DNA of 64,000 nucleotides from DATEDA01 sp963744255. Lineage in GTDB: Bacteria > Pseudomonadota > Gammaproteobacteria > Burkholderiales > SG8-39. The translations under genes and the position numbers were made by a program. The DNA is taken from positions 1-64,000 of the forward strand of contig CAVUSZ010000049.1 of NCBI GenBank assembly GCA_963744255.1, read 5' to 3'. Shown in pieces: positions 33,378-41,544 of this stretch. The notes below the pieces were generated by a model that saw only the letters and a list, made by a program, of their open reading frames with translations, had not been told where the DNA came from and searched no databases. Position 1 is the first letter of the stretch, and every line of letters starts with the position of its first letter.

Positions 33378-34160
33378 CTAGGCCCGCGCAGGCTGCAGCG
33401 GCTCGGCTAGGCGATAGAGCCTGTTCGCCCGGGTGAGGTGCGCAGTGATCGCCTTCGCGGCGCCTTCCCGGTCGCGGGCCGCGATGCGCTCGAACACCTT
33501 TTCATGCTCTGCGAACGTGACCTGCTCGGCCCCCGGGGCGCGCACCAGCTCGATATGAAACTTCTCCAGCCACTCCAGCATCGCCTGCGACACCGCCAAG
33601 TAGATCGGGTTCCGGGAGATCGCCGCAATGGCACGATGGAATGCCATATCGGTTCTCAGGAACTGCGACGGGTTGGCGAGGCTCGCGCGATGCGCTTCGA
33701 GCGCCTGGCGCAATGTCTCGATGTCGCCCTTCGTCGCGCGCTCCGCGGCGATGCGCACCATGTCAACCTCGAAGCGACACCGCGCCTCCTTGAGGTGCTC
33801 GAGCAGGTCCTGCGAGCTCGACAGCAGATGCACGGCGAGATCGGAGATCTGGGCGATCACCGTCTGCGCCGAAAGGGGCAGCACCCGCGCCCGCTCGCCG
33901 TGGACGATGGAGACGAGTCCCATCCGCTCGAGTGCCTGCAGCGCCTCGCGCACCGCTGGGCGGCCGACCGAGTAGGCCTGCATCAGCTCGCGCTCCGAGG
34001 GCAGGTGCGAGCCGACGGCGAATTCGCCGGCGCGGAGGCGCGCGAGCAGCCGGTCGAGTAGCTCGTGCGCGAGCTTTCGCCGCGGGATCGGTTGGAGGGC
34101 CGCCGCGGGCACCGCGACCGTCAATTGCCTGAGAGGTGCTTTGACGTAATCATTACTCAT
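33378..34160 (-). CDS. GntR-family (FadR subgroup) transcriptional regulator
   Basis: 260 residues from ATG 34160; the frame is open much further upstream but without coding character. N-terminal winged helix: RKLAHELLDRLLARLRAGEF, GSHLPSERELMQAYSVGRPA and VREALQALERMGLV (residues about 27-90). The C-terminal FCD ligand-binding domain is all-helical, with RTDMAFHRAIAAISRNPI, and the Asp/His metal-site pattern (D-x3-H; later FAEHEKVFERIAARD). The first domain resembles NanR-type sialic/uronic-acid regulators. Lying directly upstream of the ApnO-like operon on the same strand, it is the probable local regulator. The words ACTCAT occur three times within 34152-34172 around its start and could form its operator. 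Confidence 0.85.
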   Translation of the reverse strand: MSNDYVKAPLRQLTVAVPAAALQPIPRRKLAHELLDRLLARLRAGEFAVGSHLPSERELMQAYSVGRPAVREALQALERMGLVSIVHGERARVLPLSAQTVIAQISDLAVHLLSSSQDLLEHLKEARCRFEVDMVRIAAERATKGDIETLRQALEAHRASLANPSQFLRTDMAFHRAIAAISRNPIYLAVSQAMLEWLEKFHIELVRAPGAEQVTFAEHEKVFERIAARDREGAAKAITAHLTRANRLYRLAEPLQPARA

Positions 34161-34739
34161 GTACTCATCATACCAGATTTCCCCCAAAGTGCAACAGCGG
34201 CGAGACGTCACCTCCAGGGATCTGCAGCGCATGCTCCGGCAGGCCCCTGAACCTGACTGCCGGCAGCTTCGTTCGGACTCACGACGAAGGGAGAGGTTGA
34301 AGCGGCTGCCGGGGGCGGGTGGGACGCTCGCCGCCGCGACCCTGTCACGCGCTTCGAGCGCTCGGGCCGGAGTTGCCGGCGATCCGATCGACGCCGCGTG
34401 CCCGGAGCGACGGCGCGCGAGCCACCGCGGGACACTTCGCCTCAGCTGACTCGGCACTTAAGTGTTCTCCGCCGTGCTTTTAACCTTGGCATCGGAAAGT
34501 GTCTAGCGCGGAGGTATCATGGCCGCGAACTCGAGTTCGTGCGCGAGATGTTCCCCAAACACTGTACATCCTTCCGTGCGCGACGATCTCGGCCGAGCGC
34601 GCCGGAGTGATCCCCGACTCGATCGCGCGACTCGAGGCGAGCGAAACTGACCGCCACGCTGACGCCCCGGCGCGAAATCGACTACGTGAATCAAGCACGG
34701 CACTCGCACAGAGTGCCCTTTCAACCGAGGGAGGAAGCG
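34161..34739. other. Divergent intergenic region
   Basis: 579 bases between the GntR gene (minus) and a DctP-type binding protein (plus). No gene is supported. It contains the palindrome-like GCACTTAAGTGT at 34453-34464, whose perfect form (GCACTTAAGTGC) occurs at 41067-41078 near another binding-protein gene. Promoters for both directions should lie here. Confidence 0.45.
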
Positions 34740-35822
34740 ATGCAACGACGTGCATTTGTCAAGGCGGCCGTCGCTGGGTCGGCCGGCGCAGCGCTCGCCG
34801 CGCCAGCTGTAGTGCGGGGACAGCCCCAGATCAGATGGCGGCTCGCCTCGAGCTGGCCGAAGAACCTGGATACGATCTACGCTGGGGCAGAAGTCGTGGC
34901 GAAGCGCGTCGCCGCCTCGACCGGCGGCAAGTTCGAGATCCGCGTCTTCGGGCCAGGCGAGATCGTCCCCGCGTTCCAGGTGGCGGACGCGGTGCAACAG
35001 GGCACGGTCGAATGCGCCCACACCGCGTCGGTGTTCTTCTTTGGCAAGGATCCGACGTTCGCGCTCGACGGCCAGATCCCGTTCGGCATGAACTCGCGGC
35101 AGATGACTGCGTGGATGTACGACGGCGGTGGAATGCCACTGCTGCGCGACTTCTACCGCGAGTACAACATCGTCAACTTCCCATGCGGCAACACCGGCAC
35201 CCAGATGGGCGGATGGTTCCGCAAGGAGATCAAGAGCGTCGACGACATCAAGGGACTCAAGTTTCGCATCGGCGGCTTCGGCGGCGTCGTGTTCTCGCGC
35301 CTGGGTGCGGTCCCGCAGAACATCCCGGGCGGCGACATCTATCCGGCGCTCGAGAAGGGCACCATCGACGCGGCCGAGTTCATCGGTCCCTATGACGACG
35401 AGAAGCTCGGGATCTACAAGGTCGCGAAGTTCTACCACTACCCGAGCTATTGGGATCCGAACGGCCAGATCACGATGTACGTGAATGCGAAGGCCTGGGA
35501 GGGCCTGCCGAAGGAATATCAGTCGATCTTCGAAACCGCGTGCTCCGACGCGCACGTCGACATGCAGGCCAAGTACGACTCCCGCAACCCCGCCGCGCTG
35601 AAGCGCCTCGTCGCCGCCGGCACGCAGTTGCGCGCGTTTCCCCGCCCCATGGCGGAGGCGGCCTGGAAGTCCGCCAACGAGCTGTATGCGGAGCTCTCGA
35701 GCAAGAACCCGAAATGGAAGAAGATCTACGAGGCCCACGCCAAGTTCCGCGACGACGAGATCCTGTGGTTCCGCTTCGCCGAGGGCAGCTTCGACAGCTT
35801 CATGGCGTCGATCAAGCGCTGA
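34740..35822 (+). CDS. TRAP-type substrate-binding protein, DctP family (Tat-type paralogue)
   Basis: 360 residues from ATG 34740 (GGGAGGAAG just upstream). The leader MQRRAFVKAAVAGSAGAALA with RRAFVK fits a twin-arginine signal ending at about AAPAVVRG. The mature protein: PQIRWRLASSWPKNLDTIYA, GKFEIRVFGPGEIVPAFQVA, QQGTVECAHTASVFFFGKDP, TALDGQIPFGMNSRQMTAWM-like block with the ligand loop, GGFGGVVFSRLGAVPQNIPG and the family ending WFRFAEGSFDSFMASIKR. One of five close paralogues in the window (also 37872, 44203, 45317, 54024). Followed by a broken HpcH/HpaI aldolase gene, the same order as a decayed copy at 41.2-41.5 kb. Confidence 0.88.
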   Translation: MQRRAFVKAAVAGSAGAALAAPAVVRGQPQIRWRLASSWPKNLDTIYAGAEVVAKRVAASTGGKFEIRVFGPGEIVPAFQVADAVQQGTVECAHTASVFFFGKDPTFALDGQIPFGMNSRQMTAWMYDGGGMPLLRDFYREYNIVNFPCGNTGTQMGGWFRKEIKSVDDIKGLKFRIGGFGGVVFSRLGAVPQNIPGGDIYPALEKGTIDAAEFIGPYDDEKLGIYKVAKFYHYPSYWDPNGQITMYVNAKAWEGLPKEYQSIFETACSDAHVDMQAKYDSRNPAALKRLVAAGTQLRAFPRPMAEAAWKSANELYAELSSKNPKWKKIYEAHAKFRDDEILWFRFAEGSFDSFMASIKR

Positions 35823-35858
35823 GCCTGCTGGCTGGGAAATCGACGCACGGAGCCGCCG

Positions 35859-36063
35859 ATGAAGAACCGCCTCAAGGCGTTGCGCGTCGGGCAGGCCGGC
35901 GATCGGCGCTTTCCTGCGGTTGGCGAGCGCGCCCGCGGTGGAGATCTTGGCGCAGTCCGGCTTTGATTGGCTGCTCATCGATACCGAACACGGTCCGATC
36001 GATCGCGAGACGCTGAGGGTTGGCGGCGCCCCGGCCGGCTCATCGGCCGGTCGCGCCGCGTAG
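35859..36063 (+). pseudogene. HpcH/HpaI-family aldolase, 5' remnant
   Basis: ATG 35859 begins MKNRLKAL, identical in style to the intact aldolase at 50554 (MKNRLKELL). After one indel the frame continues GRPAIGAFLRLASAPAVEIL, AQSGFDWLLIDTEHGPIDRE and TLR, i.e. the first 55 or so residues including the catalytic-type His in TEHGPID. Then similarity ends and the frame stops at 36061-36063. The remaining 200 residues are absent. It starts 36 bases after a binding-protein gene, so a two-gene unit was probably broken here. Confidence 0.75.
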
Positions 36064-36097
36064 CGTTGAATCGGCCCTGCTCGGCGGTCCCACGCCG

Positions 36098-37793
36098 CTA
36101 GCTTGTCACCGCGCCCTGGGACGCGTCGGCGACCGCCCGGGCGAACTTCGCCAGCACGCCGCTCGTGTAGTTCGGCTTGCGAGCTTTCCACTTGGAGAGA
36201 CGCCTTTTCATCTCGGCGGCGGTGATCTCGACGTCGAGCCGACGCTTCTTCACATCGATGGTGATGATGTCGCCGCTCTTCAACGCCGCGATCGGCCCCC
36301 GCTCTGCGGCCTCGGGCACGATGTGGCCGATCACGAAGCCATGACTGGCGCCCGAGAAGCGACCGTCGGTGATCAGCGCCACGCTCTCGCCGAGCCCGGC
36401 ACCCTGCAGGGCTCCCGTCACGCGCTGCATCTCGGGCATCCCGGGCCCACCCTTGGGTCCTTCGTTCCGGATCACGACTACGTCGTTCGGATTGATGCCC
36501 TTCGCTTTGATCGCTTTGAAGGCGTCTTCCTCCTGCTCGAAGACGCGGGCCGGCCCGCTGTGCAAGGACTTCTTCTGCCCGGAAACCTTGATCACGCAGC
36601 CGCCGGGCGCGAGGTTGCCCCGGAGGATCGCGATGCCGCCCTCTTTCTTGAGCGCTTTGCCGAGCGGCTTGATGACTTGTTGGCCCGCGGGCTCCCGGGC
36701 TCGCTTGATCTCCTCGCCGATCGTGCGGTCGGTGACGGTCTTCTCGCCCGTGTGCAGGAGGCCGGCTTCCACCAAACGTTTGCCCACGACCGGCATGCCA
36801 CCCGCCTCGAACATCTCGGGCGCGGTGTAGTTACCCCACGGCTTGAGATCGGCAAGCACGGGTGTCTTGCGCGAGATTCGATCGAAGTCGTCGATCGACA
36901 GGCGCACGCCGAAGTCGCGCGCCGTAGCCATCAGGTGCAGCACCGAGTTGGTGGAGCCGCCGGTCGCCATCACGCCGGCGAGGGCTGTTCTCGAAGCTCT
37001 TCCGCGTGACGATCGAGCGCGGGGTGACGCCTTTCCGCACCAGCTCCATGACGAGCTTGCCGCACTCGAGCGCAACCTCCTCTTTGCGGGGGTGTGTCGC
37101 CGGAATGTCGTTCCAGCCCATGGGCGAGATGCCAAGCATCTCGTAAGCGGTCGCCATCGTGTTCGCGGTGAACTGACCGCCGCAGGCGCCCGCGCCGGGG
37201 CAGGCGTGGTCCTCCACGTCCCTGAGCTCCTCCCGTGAGATCTTGCCGGCGTTGTAGGCGCCGACCGCCTCGTACACGTCCTGGATCGTCAGGTTGCGCC
37301 CACCGAACATCGCGCCGTGCCCCACGCAGCGGCCGAACATGATCGAGCCGCTGTAGAGCGTGAGGCTGGGGATGTTCAGACGCCCCAGCACCATCGCCAT
37401 GGCCGGGATCGTCTTGTCACAGCCCGAGATGGTCACGAGGCCGTCGAACATGTGCCCCCGCGCCACGAGCTCCACCGAGTCGGCGATGAGCTCGCGGCTG
37501 ACGAGCGACGCCCTCATGCCGACACTGCCCGTAGTGATGGCGTCGTTGATGGCGACTGTGTTGACCTCGATCGGCGTGCCGCCGGCTGCCCGGACGCCCT
37601 CCATCACCTTCGCCGCGAGCTGCCGGTGGGTCCCGTTGCACGGCATGGTCCCGATCCAGCAGTGGGCGACCCCGATCTGCGGGCGCGCGAGCTCGTCATC
37701 GGTGTAGCCCGCGCCTTTCATCATGGCCCGCGCCGGCGCGCGATCGGGGCCTTCGAGCAGGGGGCGGCTCTTGTGTCGCGGATCAACGGGCAT
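36098..37793 (-). pseudogene. IlvD/Edd-family dehydratase (dihydroxy-acid or sugar-acid dehydratase), single frameshift
   Basis: The first part (37793 to about 36985) has the family's N-terminal marks: HCWIGTMPCNGTHRQLA, TISGCDKTIPAMAMVLGRLN and DHACPGAGACGGQFTANTMA, with the Cys residues that bind the Fe-S cluster. At about 36986 one surplus base shifts the frame; the other frame continues ALAGVMATGGSTNSVLHLMA, LRGNLAPGGCVIKVSG and ITDGRFSGASHGFVIGHIVP (catalytic-type Ser) to the stop at 36098. Repaired length is about 565 residues. In this setting a sugar-acid dehydratase is as likely as a second IlvD (a clear IlvD is at 47862). Downstream of a binding protein (78-base gap), probably cotranscribed. 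Confidence 0.82.
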
Positions 37794-37871
37794 GATGCGT
37801 CTCCTCGTCGGCTGCGCGGGTCAGAGAGATGGCAACGACCGGAGTCGTCGGCGGCTTTCTTTCGCCTCGCC

Positions 37872-38954
37872 TCAGCGCTTGACCGACGCCATGAAGCTGT
37901 CGAAGCTTCCCTCGGCGAACCGAAACCACAGGATCTCGTCGTCGCGGAACTTCACGAAGGGGTCGAAGACCTTCTTCCATCTCGGGTTCTTGGCCGAGAG
38001 CTCGGCGTAGACCTCGTTCGAGGCCTTCCACGCTCCCTCCATCACCGGGCGCGGGAACGCGCGCAGTTGCGCCCCGCCCGCAACGAGGCGTTTCAGCGCG
38101 GCCGGGTTGCGAGCGTCGTACTTCGCCTGCATCTCGACGTGCGCTTCGGCGGCCGCCGCCTCGAGGATCGCCTGGTACTCCTTGGGCAGGCTCTCCCAGG
38201 CCTTGGTGCCCACGAACAGGCTCACCTGCGAGCCGCCTTCCCAGAAGCCCGGGTAGTAATAGTATTTCGCGATCTTGTGCAGGCCGAGCTTCTCGTCGTC
38301 GTACGGCCCGACGAACTCGGCGGCATCGATCGTTCCCTTCTCGAGCGCCGGATAGATGTCCCCCGGCGGGATGTTCTGCGGGACGCCGCCGATGCGCTCC
38401 AGCACCAAGCCGCCGAAGCCGCCGATGCGAAACTTGAGTCCCTTGATGTCGTCCAGGCTCTTGACCTCCTTGCGAAACCACCCGGCCATCTGAGCGCCCG
38501 TGTTTCCACACGGGAAGTTGACGATGTTGAACTCGCGATAGAACTCGCGGAGGAGCTGCATTCCGCCGCCTTCGTACATCCAGGCGGTCATCTGGCGCGA
38601 ATTCATGCCGAAGGGAATCGCGGCGTCGAGCGCGAACGTCGCATCCTTGCCGAAGAGGAGCAGCGCTCCCGCGTGGCCGCACTCGACGGTCCCTTGCTGG
38701 ACCGCATCCGCGACCTGGAACGCCGGAACGATCTCACCCGCCGCGAACACGCGGATCTCGAACTTGCCGCCGGTCGCGGCGGCAACGCGCTTCGCGAAGC
38801 TTTCCGACGCGCCGTAGATCGTGTCGAGGCTTTTCGGATAGGCCGATACCAGCCGCCACCTGATCGACGGCAGCGTCTGCGCGATCGCCGGCGCCGCGAG
38901 CATCGTGGCCGCGCTACCCGTGGCCGCAGCTTTCAGGAATCCACGTCGTTTCAT
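37872..38954 (-). CDS. TRAP-type substrate-binding protein, DctP family (Tat-type paralogue)
   Basis: 360 residues; ATG 38954 has AAGGAGGA upstream. The leader MKRRGFLKAAATGSAATMLA carries RRGFLK, a good twin-arginine motif, ending near AAPAIAQ. Core blocks: PSIRWRLVSAYPKSLDTIYG, GKFEIRVFAAGEIVPAFQVA, LDAAIPFGMNSRQMTAWMYE, FGGLVLERIGGVPQNIPPGD and the ending WFRFAEGSFDSFMASVKR. It lies between an alpha-hydroxyacid oxidase and an IlvD/Edd dehydratase on the same strand. This suggests a 2-hydroxy or polyhydroxy acid ligand (inference). No permease genes are present. Confidence 0.88.
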   Translation of the reverse strand: MKRRGFLKAAATGSAATMLAAPAIAQTLPSIRWRLVSAYPKSLDTIYGASESFAKRVAAATGGKFEIRVFAAGEIVPAFQVADAVQQGTVECGHAGALLLFGKDATFALDAAIPFGMNSRQMTAWMYEGGGMQLLREFYREFNIVNFPCGNTGAQMAGWFRKEVKSLDDIKGLKFRIGGFGGLVLERIGGVPQNIPPGDIYPALEKGTIDAAEFVGPYDDEKLGLHKIAKYYYYPGFWEGGSQVSLFVGTKAWESLPKEYQAILEAAAAEAHVEMQAKYDARNPAALKRLVAGGAQLRAFPRPVMEGAWKASNEVYAELSAKNPRWKKVFDPFVKFRDDEILWFRFAEGSFDSFMASVKR

Positions 38955-39090
38955 CTGAGTCCTCCTTGGTTGGAATTTGCACACCCGCCGCTCGATTAGC
39001 GGGGCACTCGATCGCCACACATGGCGACAAGCTGCACAAGAACGCACCGAATTGGCTTGCGAGGACCTTCCTGGCCTCTGTGACGGCGAT

Positions 39091-40257
39091 CTACGGCGCG
39101 GAGGTCCAGAATGCCGTCCCGGCGCCCGGCGTGATCGCGGACCTGTTCAGCTTCGCGACGTCAGGCTGACCGAGCAAAGCGAGCGTGATATCGATCTCCT
39201 TCGTGAGGATTTCGATCGCCCGCGAAACCCCGGCCTCGCCGTTGGCCGCGAGCCCGTAGAGGGATGCGCGCCCCACGAGGCAGGCGCGTGCACCGAGTGC
39301 AAGCGCCTTTACGACATCGCTGCCGCGTCGAATCCCGCCGTCGATGAGCACCTCGACCCGACCGCCGACTGCGTCCACGATGGCCGGCAGCGCGGATACA
39401 GCGGACGACGCGCCGTCCAACTGCCGCCCGCCGTGGTTCGACACGATCACTGCGTCGGCCCCGTGCTCAACGGCAAGGCGCGCGTCGTCAGGGCGGAGAA
39501 TCCCTTTGACCGCCATTGGTCCTCCCCATATCGACTTCAGCCAGTCGATCTCCTTCCAGGTGACGGTCGCATCGAATTGGTCGGCGATATGCTGGGCCAC
39601 CGTCGTAAGCTTCGACTTGTGGCCGTCGCCGCGCTCCAGATTCGCGAACGTGATGCGTGGGCCGGTCGCCATCCGCCATAGCCATCCGATATGGCGCGCA
39701 AAGTCGAAGACGTTTTCGAGATCCAGTCGTGGCGGCACCGTAAAGCCATTGCGTTCGTCCCGCTCGCGTGGCCCCTGGACGGGCAGATCGACTGTGACGC
39801 ACAGGACCGGACAGCCGGCAGCCCGCGCCCGGTCGAGGAGCGTTCGAGCCATCTCACGGTCGCGTTGCAGGTAAAGCTGGAACCAGAAGTCCCGGCGACC
39901 GTGCGCCGCGACCTGCTCGATCGAGCAGTTGGAGTTGGTGCTTAGGCAGTAGCCCACCCCGGCTTTCGCCGTGGCGCGAGCGGTCGCGATATCGCCTTCC
40001 GGCCAGAGCATCCCGGCGAGGCCGGTCGGCCCCATGACAAACGGCGAGGAATACTGCTGCCCGAGCACTCGCACCGCCTGACGACGCTCACCGACATCGA
40101 CGAGCACGTGGGGCGCAAACCAGATTCTCTCGAAATCACGCCGATTGGCGGCAAGCGTCCGCTCGTCGTGCGCCGCGCCGTCGACGAACTCGAACACGGC
40201 CTTCGGCAACCGCTTCTTCGCCAGGCGACGGAGATCCTCGATATTGATGATGCGCAT
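39091..40257 (-). CDS. FMN-dependent alpha-hydroxy-acid oxidase or dehydrogenase
   Basis: 388 residues from ATG 40257 (GGGGTG about 9 bases upstream; a GTG at 40269 is an alternative). The fold is the FMN barrel of LldD/glycolate oxidase: PKAVFEFVDGAAHDERTLAA at the N-terminus, FVMGPTGLAGMLWPEGDIAT, FQLYLQRDREMARTLLDRA, the catalytic His275 with Arg in SNHGGRQLDG, then EVLIDGGIRRGSDVVKALAL and LGARACLVGRASLYGL. It oxidises an L-2-hydroxy acid (lactate, mandelate, glycolate type) to the 2-oxo acid. Second gene of a minus-strand unit that continues with a binding protein and a dehydratase. Confidence 0.88.
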   Translation of the reverse strand: MRIINIEDLRRLAKKRLPKAVFEFVDGAAHDERTLAANRRDFERIWFAPHVLVDVGERRQAVRVLGQQYSSPFVMGPTGLAGMLWPEGDIATARATAKAGVGYCLSTNSNCSIEQVAAHGRRDFWFQLYLQRDREMARTLLDRARAAGCPVLCVTVDLPVQGPRERDERNGFTVPPRLDLENVFDFARHIGWLWRMATGPRITFANLERGDGHKSKLTTVAQHIADQFDATVTWKEIDWLKSIWGGPMAVKGILRPDDARLAVEHGADAVIVSNHGGRQLDGASSAVSALPAIVDAVGGRVEVLIDGGIRRGSDVVKALALGARACLVGRASLYGLAANGEAGVSRAIEILTKEIDITLALLGQPDVAKLNRSAITPGAGTAFWTSAP

Positions 40258-40374
40258 GGCGGAATTCACCCCGGAACAGGGACCAACTCCTGCGTGAATC
40301 GGCGACGCACGCTTCCGCGCGGCCCTCGTCGAAGCGCCTGATCCGGCGATAAGAACCGCGGCGCGGAGGCCTCG

Positions 40375-40770
40375 CTAGCGCGAGACCAGTTCGGTCAGCG
40401 CCGCGCGGAGCTTGGCGCCGGTCGTGAGGCCGAGCGCGCGCGCCGCCGCGTTGACGTGAGAGATGACTCCGTTTTCCCACATGTCGCGGGAATCGCCGAT
40501 GCGCGCACTGGTATGCGCGACCGTTCCAGCGGCGACACCGTGCGCCTGCAGCATCTCGAGCGCCACGATACCGGCGTCGTCCTTGCCGACTCCGGCATCG
40601 TTGAAGAACGCCGCCTTCAGCGGCACCTCGAGCGCGAATTCCCCCGAGCTCGCCCCTCCGTGCGACGCGGACACGACGATCGAGCCCTTATCTTCCGGTT
40701 CCACCTTCGTGATCGAGTCCATCACGATCACGCGTCCGCCCTTGCCCTTTGCAACCTCTGCCTTCAACAC
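40375..40770 (-). CDS. Conserved protein of unknown function (131 residues)
   Basis: GTG start at 40770 with a strong AAAGGAGG 6 bases upstream; stop TAG at 40375-40377. The chain has VIVMDSITKVEPEDKGSIVV, SASHGGASSGEFALEVPLKA, AFFNDAGVGKDDAGIVALEM and HTSARIGDSRDMWENGVISH. The density of Gly, His and Asp in HGG, FNDAGVGKDDAGI and RIGDSRD suggests a small enzyme or ligand-binding fold, but I cannot name a family. No signal peptide or membrane helix. As first gene of the unit with the hydroxy-acid oxidase, binding protein and dehydratase, it is likely to take part in the same acid's metabolism. Confidence 0.7.
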   Translation of the reverse strand: MLKAEVAKGKGGRVIVMDSITKVEPEDKGSIVVSASHGGASSGEFALEVPLKAAFFNDAGVGKDDAGIVALEMLQAHGVAAGTVAHTSARIGDSRDMWENGVISHVNAAARALGLTTGAKLRAALTELVSR

Positions 40771-41157
40771 GCTGCGCCTCCTTTGCGTCTGTGAGATAGC
40801 ACCGACGCGGCTGGCGATACTTGAGACGGGCCGTTCCGCGCAAGATCGCGTCATGGGCGCGAAGTTCCGACTACCGGTCGTTCCGCTCGCCGCCGATTCG
40901 TTCTCACGCCTGCCTGCCGAGCGGTTCATGCCACGAGACCGCCCGCTCCAGTCGGGCGAGATCCGACCGCCATGTGCGTCGTGTTTGCGAACGTCTTGCG
41001 CAAGCTCGAAGCCATGATACATTGACATCAATACTCGCCGATGCTCGGCGAAGCGCGCCGAAGAGAGCACTTAAGTGCGGAGTCAACCAGCGCGAAGTTC
41101 CCCGCGGTCGCACCGGTGGCGACATTGCCGACACGGCGCCTTGCGGCATATGAGACG

Positions 41158-41304
41158 CCTCGATGTCTCGCCATCGAGCGGATCGTGCTCGGTATCGATG
41201 AGCAGCCGATGGAAGCGGGCCTGCGCTCTATTCTCCACCGCGGGCACACTCGGCAGCGGGGGCGGCCTGCCGGACGCGAGCAGCGCCTCGAGACGGTTTT
41301 CCAC
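41158..41304 (-). pseudogene. HpcH/HpaI-family aldolase, 5' remnant (second copy)
   Basis: GTG 41304 begins VENRLEALLASGRPPPLPSV, then PAVENRAQARFHRLLIDTEH and DPLDGETS. This aligns with the N-terminus of the intact aldolase at 50554 (MKNRLKELLKAGKPAIG ... IDAEHGPIDIETL) and with the remnant at 35859, but a block of about ten residues is deleted and the gene stops after about 50 codons. It lies 33 bases behind the binding-protein remnant at 41338-41502 on the same strand. Confidence 0.6.
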
Positions 41305-41337
41305 CGATCCTTTCGCGCGAAGATGTCCCAGCCAGGG

Positions 41338-41502
41338 GGATCGACGCCAGAAGCCCGTCGAAGCTGCCCTTGGCGAAGCGAACCACAGGATCCCATCGGC
41401 GCGGAGCTCGGCGTGGCTCTCGTAGATCTTTCTCCATTTCGGGTTCTTGCTCGACACCTCCGCATGGGTGTCGTTGGCGGTCGCGCCCTTCACGCGGAGC
41501 AA
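41338..41502 (-). pseudogene. C-terminal remnant of a DctP-type binding protein (Tat-type subgroup)
   Basis: On the minus strand, with one frame change, the sequence reads ANDTHAEVSSKNPKWRKIYE, SHAELRADGILWF and RFAKGSFDGLLASI. This is the last 50 or so residues of the long binding-protein subgroup (intact ending ANELYAELSSKNPKWKKIYE ... SFDSFMASIKR). The first 300 residues are missing. Substitutions such as Asp for Glu-Leu-Tyr neighbours show it is no longer under selection. Confidence 0.65.
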
Positions 41503-41544
41503 CCATCACCGCAATAGCAAGATGGCGCTGAGAGGAGGATTGCC

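Larger units (their letters stand above)
40771..41544. other. Gene-poor interval with two gene remnants and two palindromes
   Basis: Apart from the remnants at 41158-41304 and 41338-41502 no gene is supported. A dyad ATTGACATCAAT at 41021-41032 and a perfect 12-base palindrome GCACTTAAGTGC at 41067-41078 are possible operators. The left part (40771-41020) holds only frames in shadow of no known domain. Promoters of the plus-strand supercluster starting at 41545 should lie at the right end. Confidence 0.45.
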
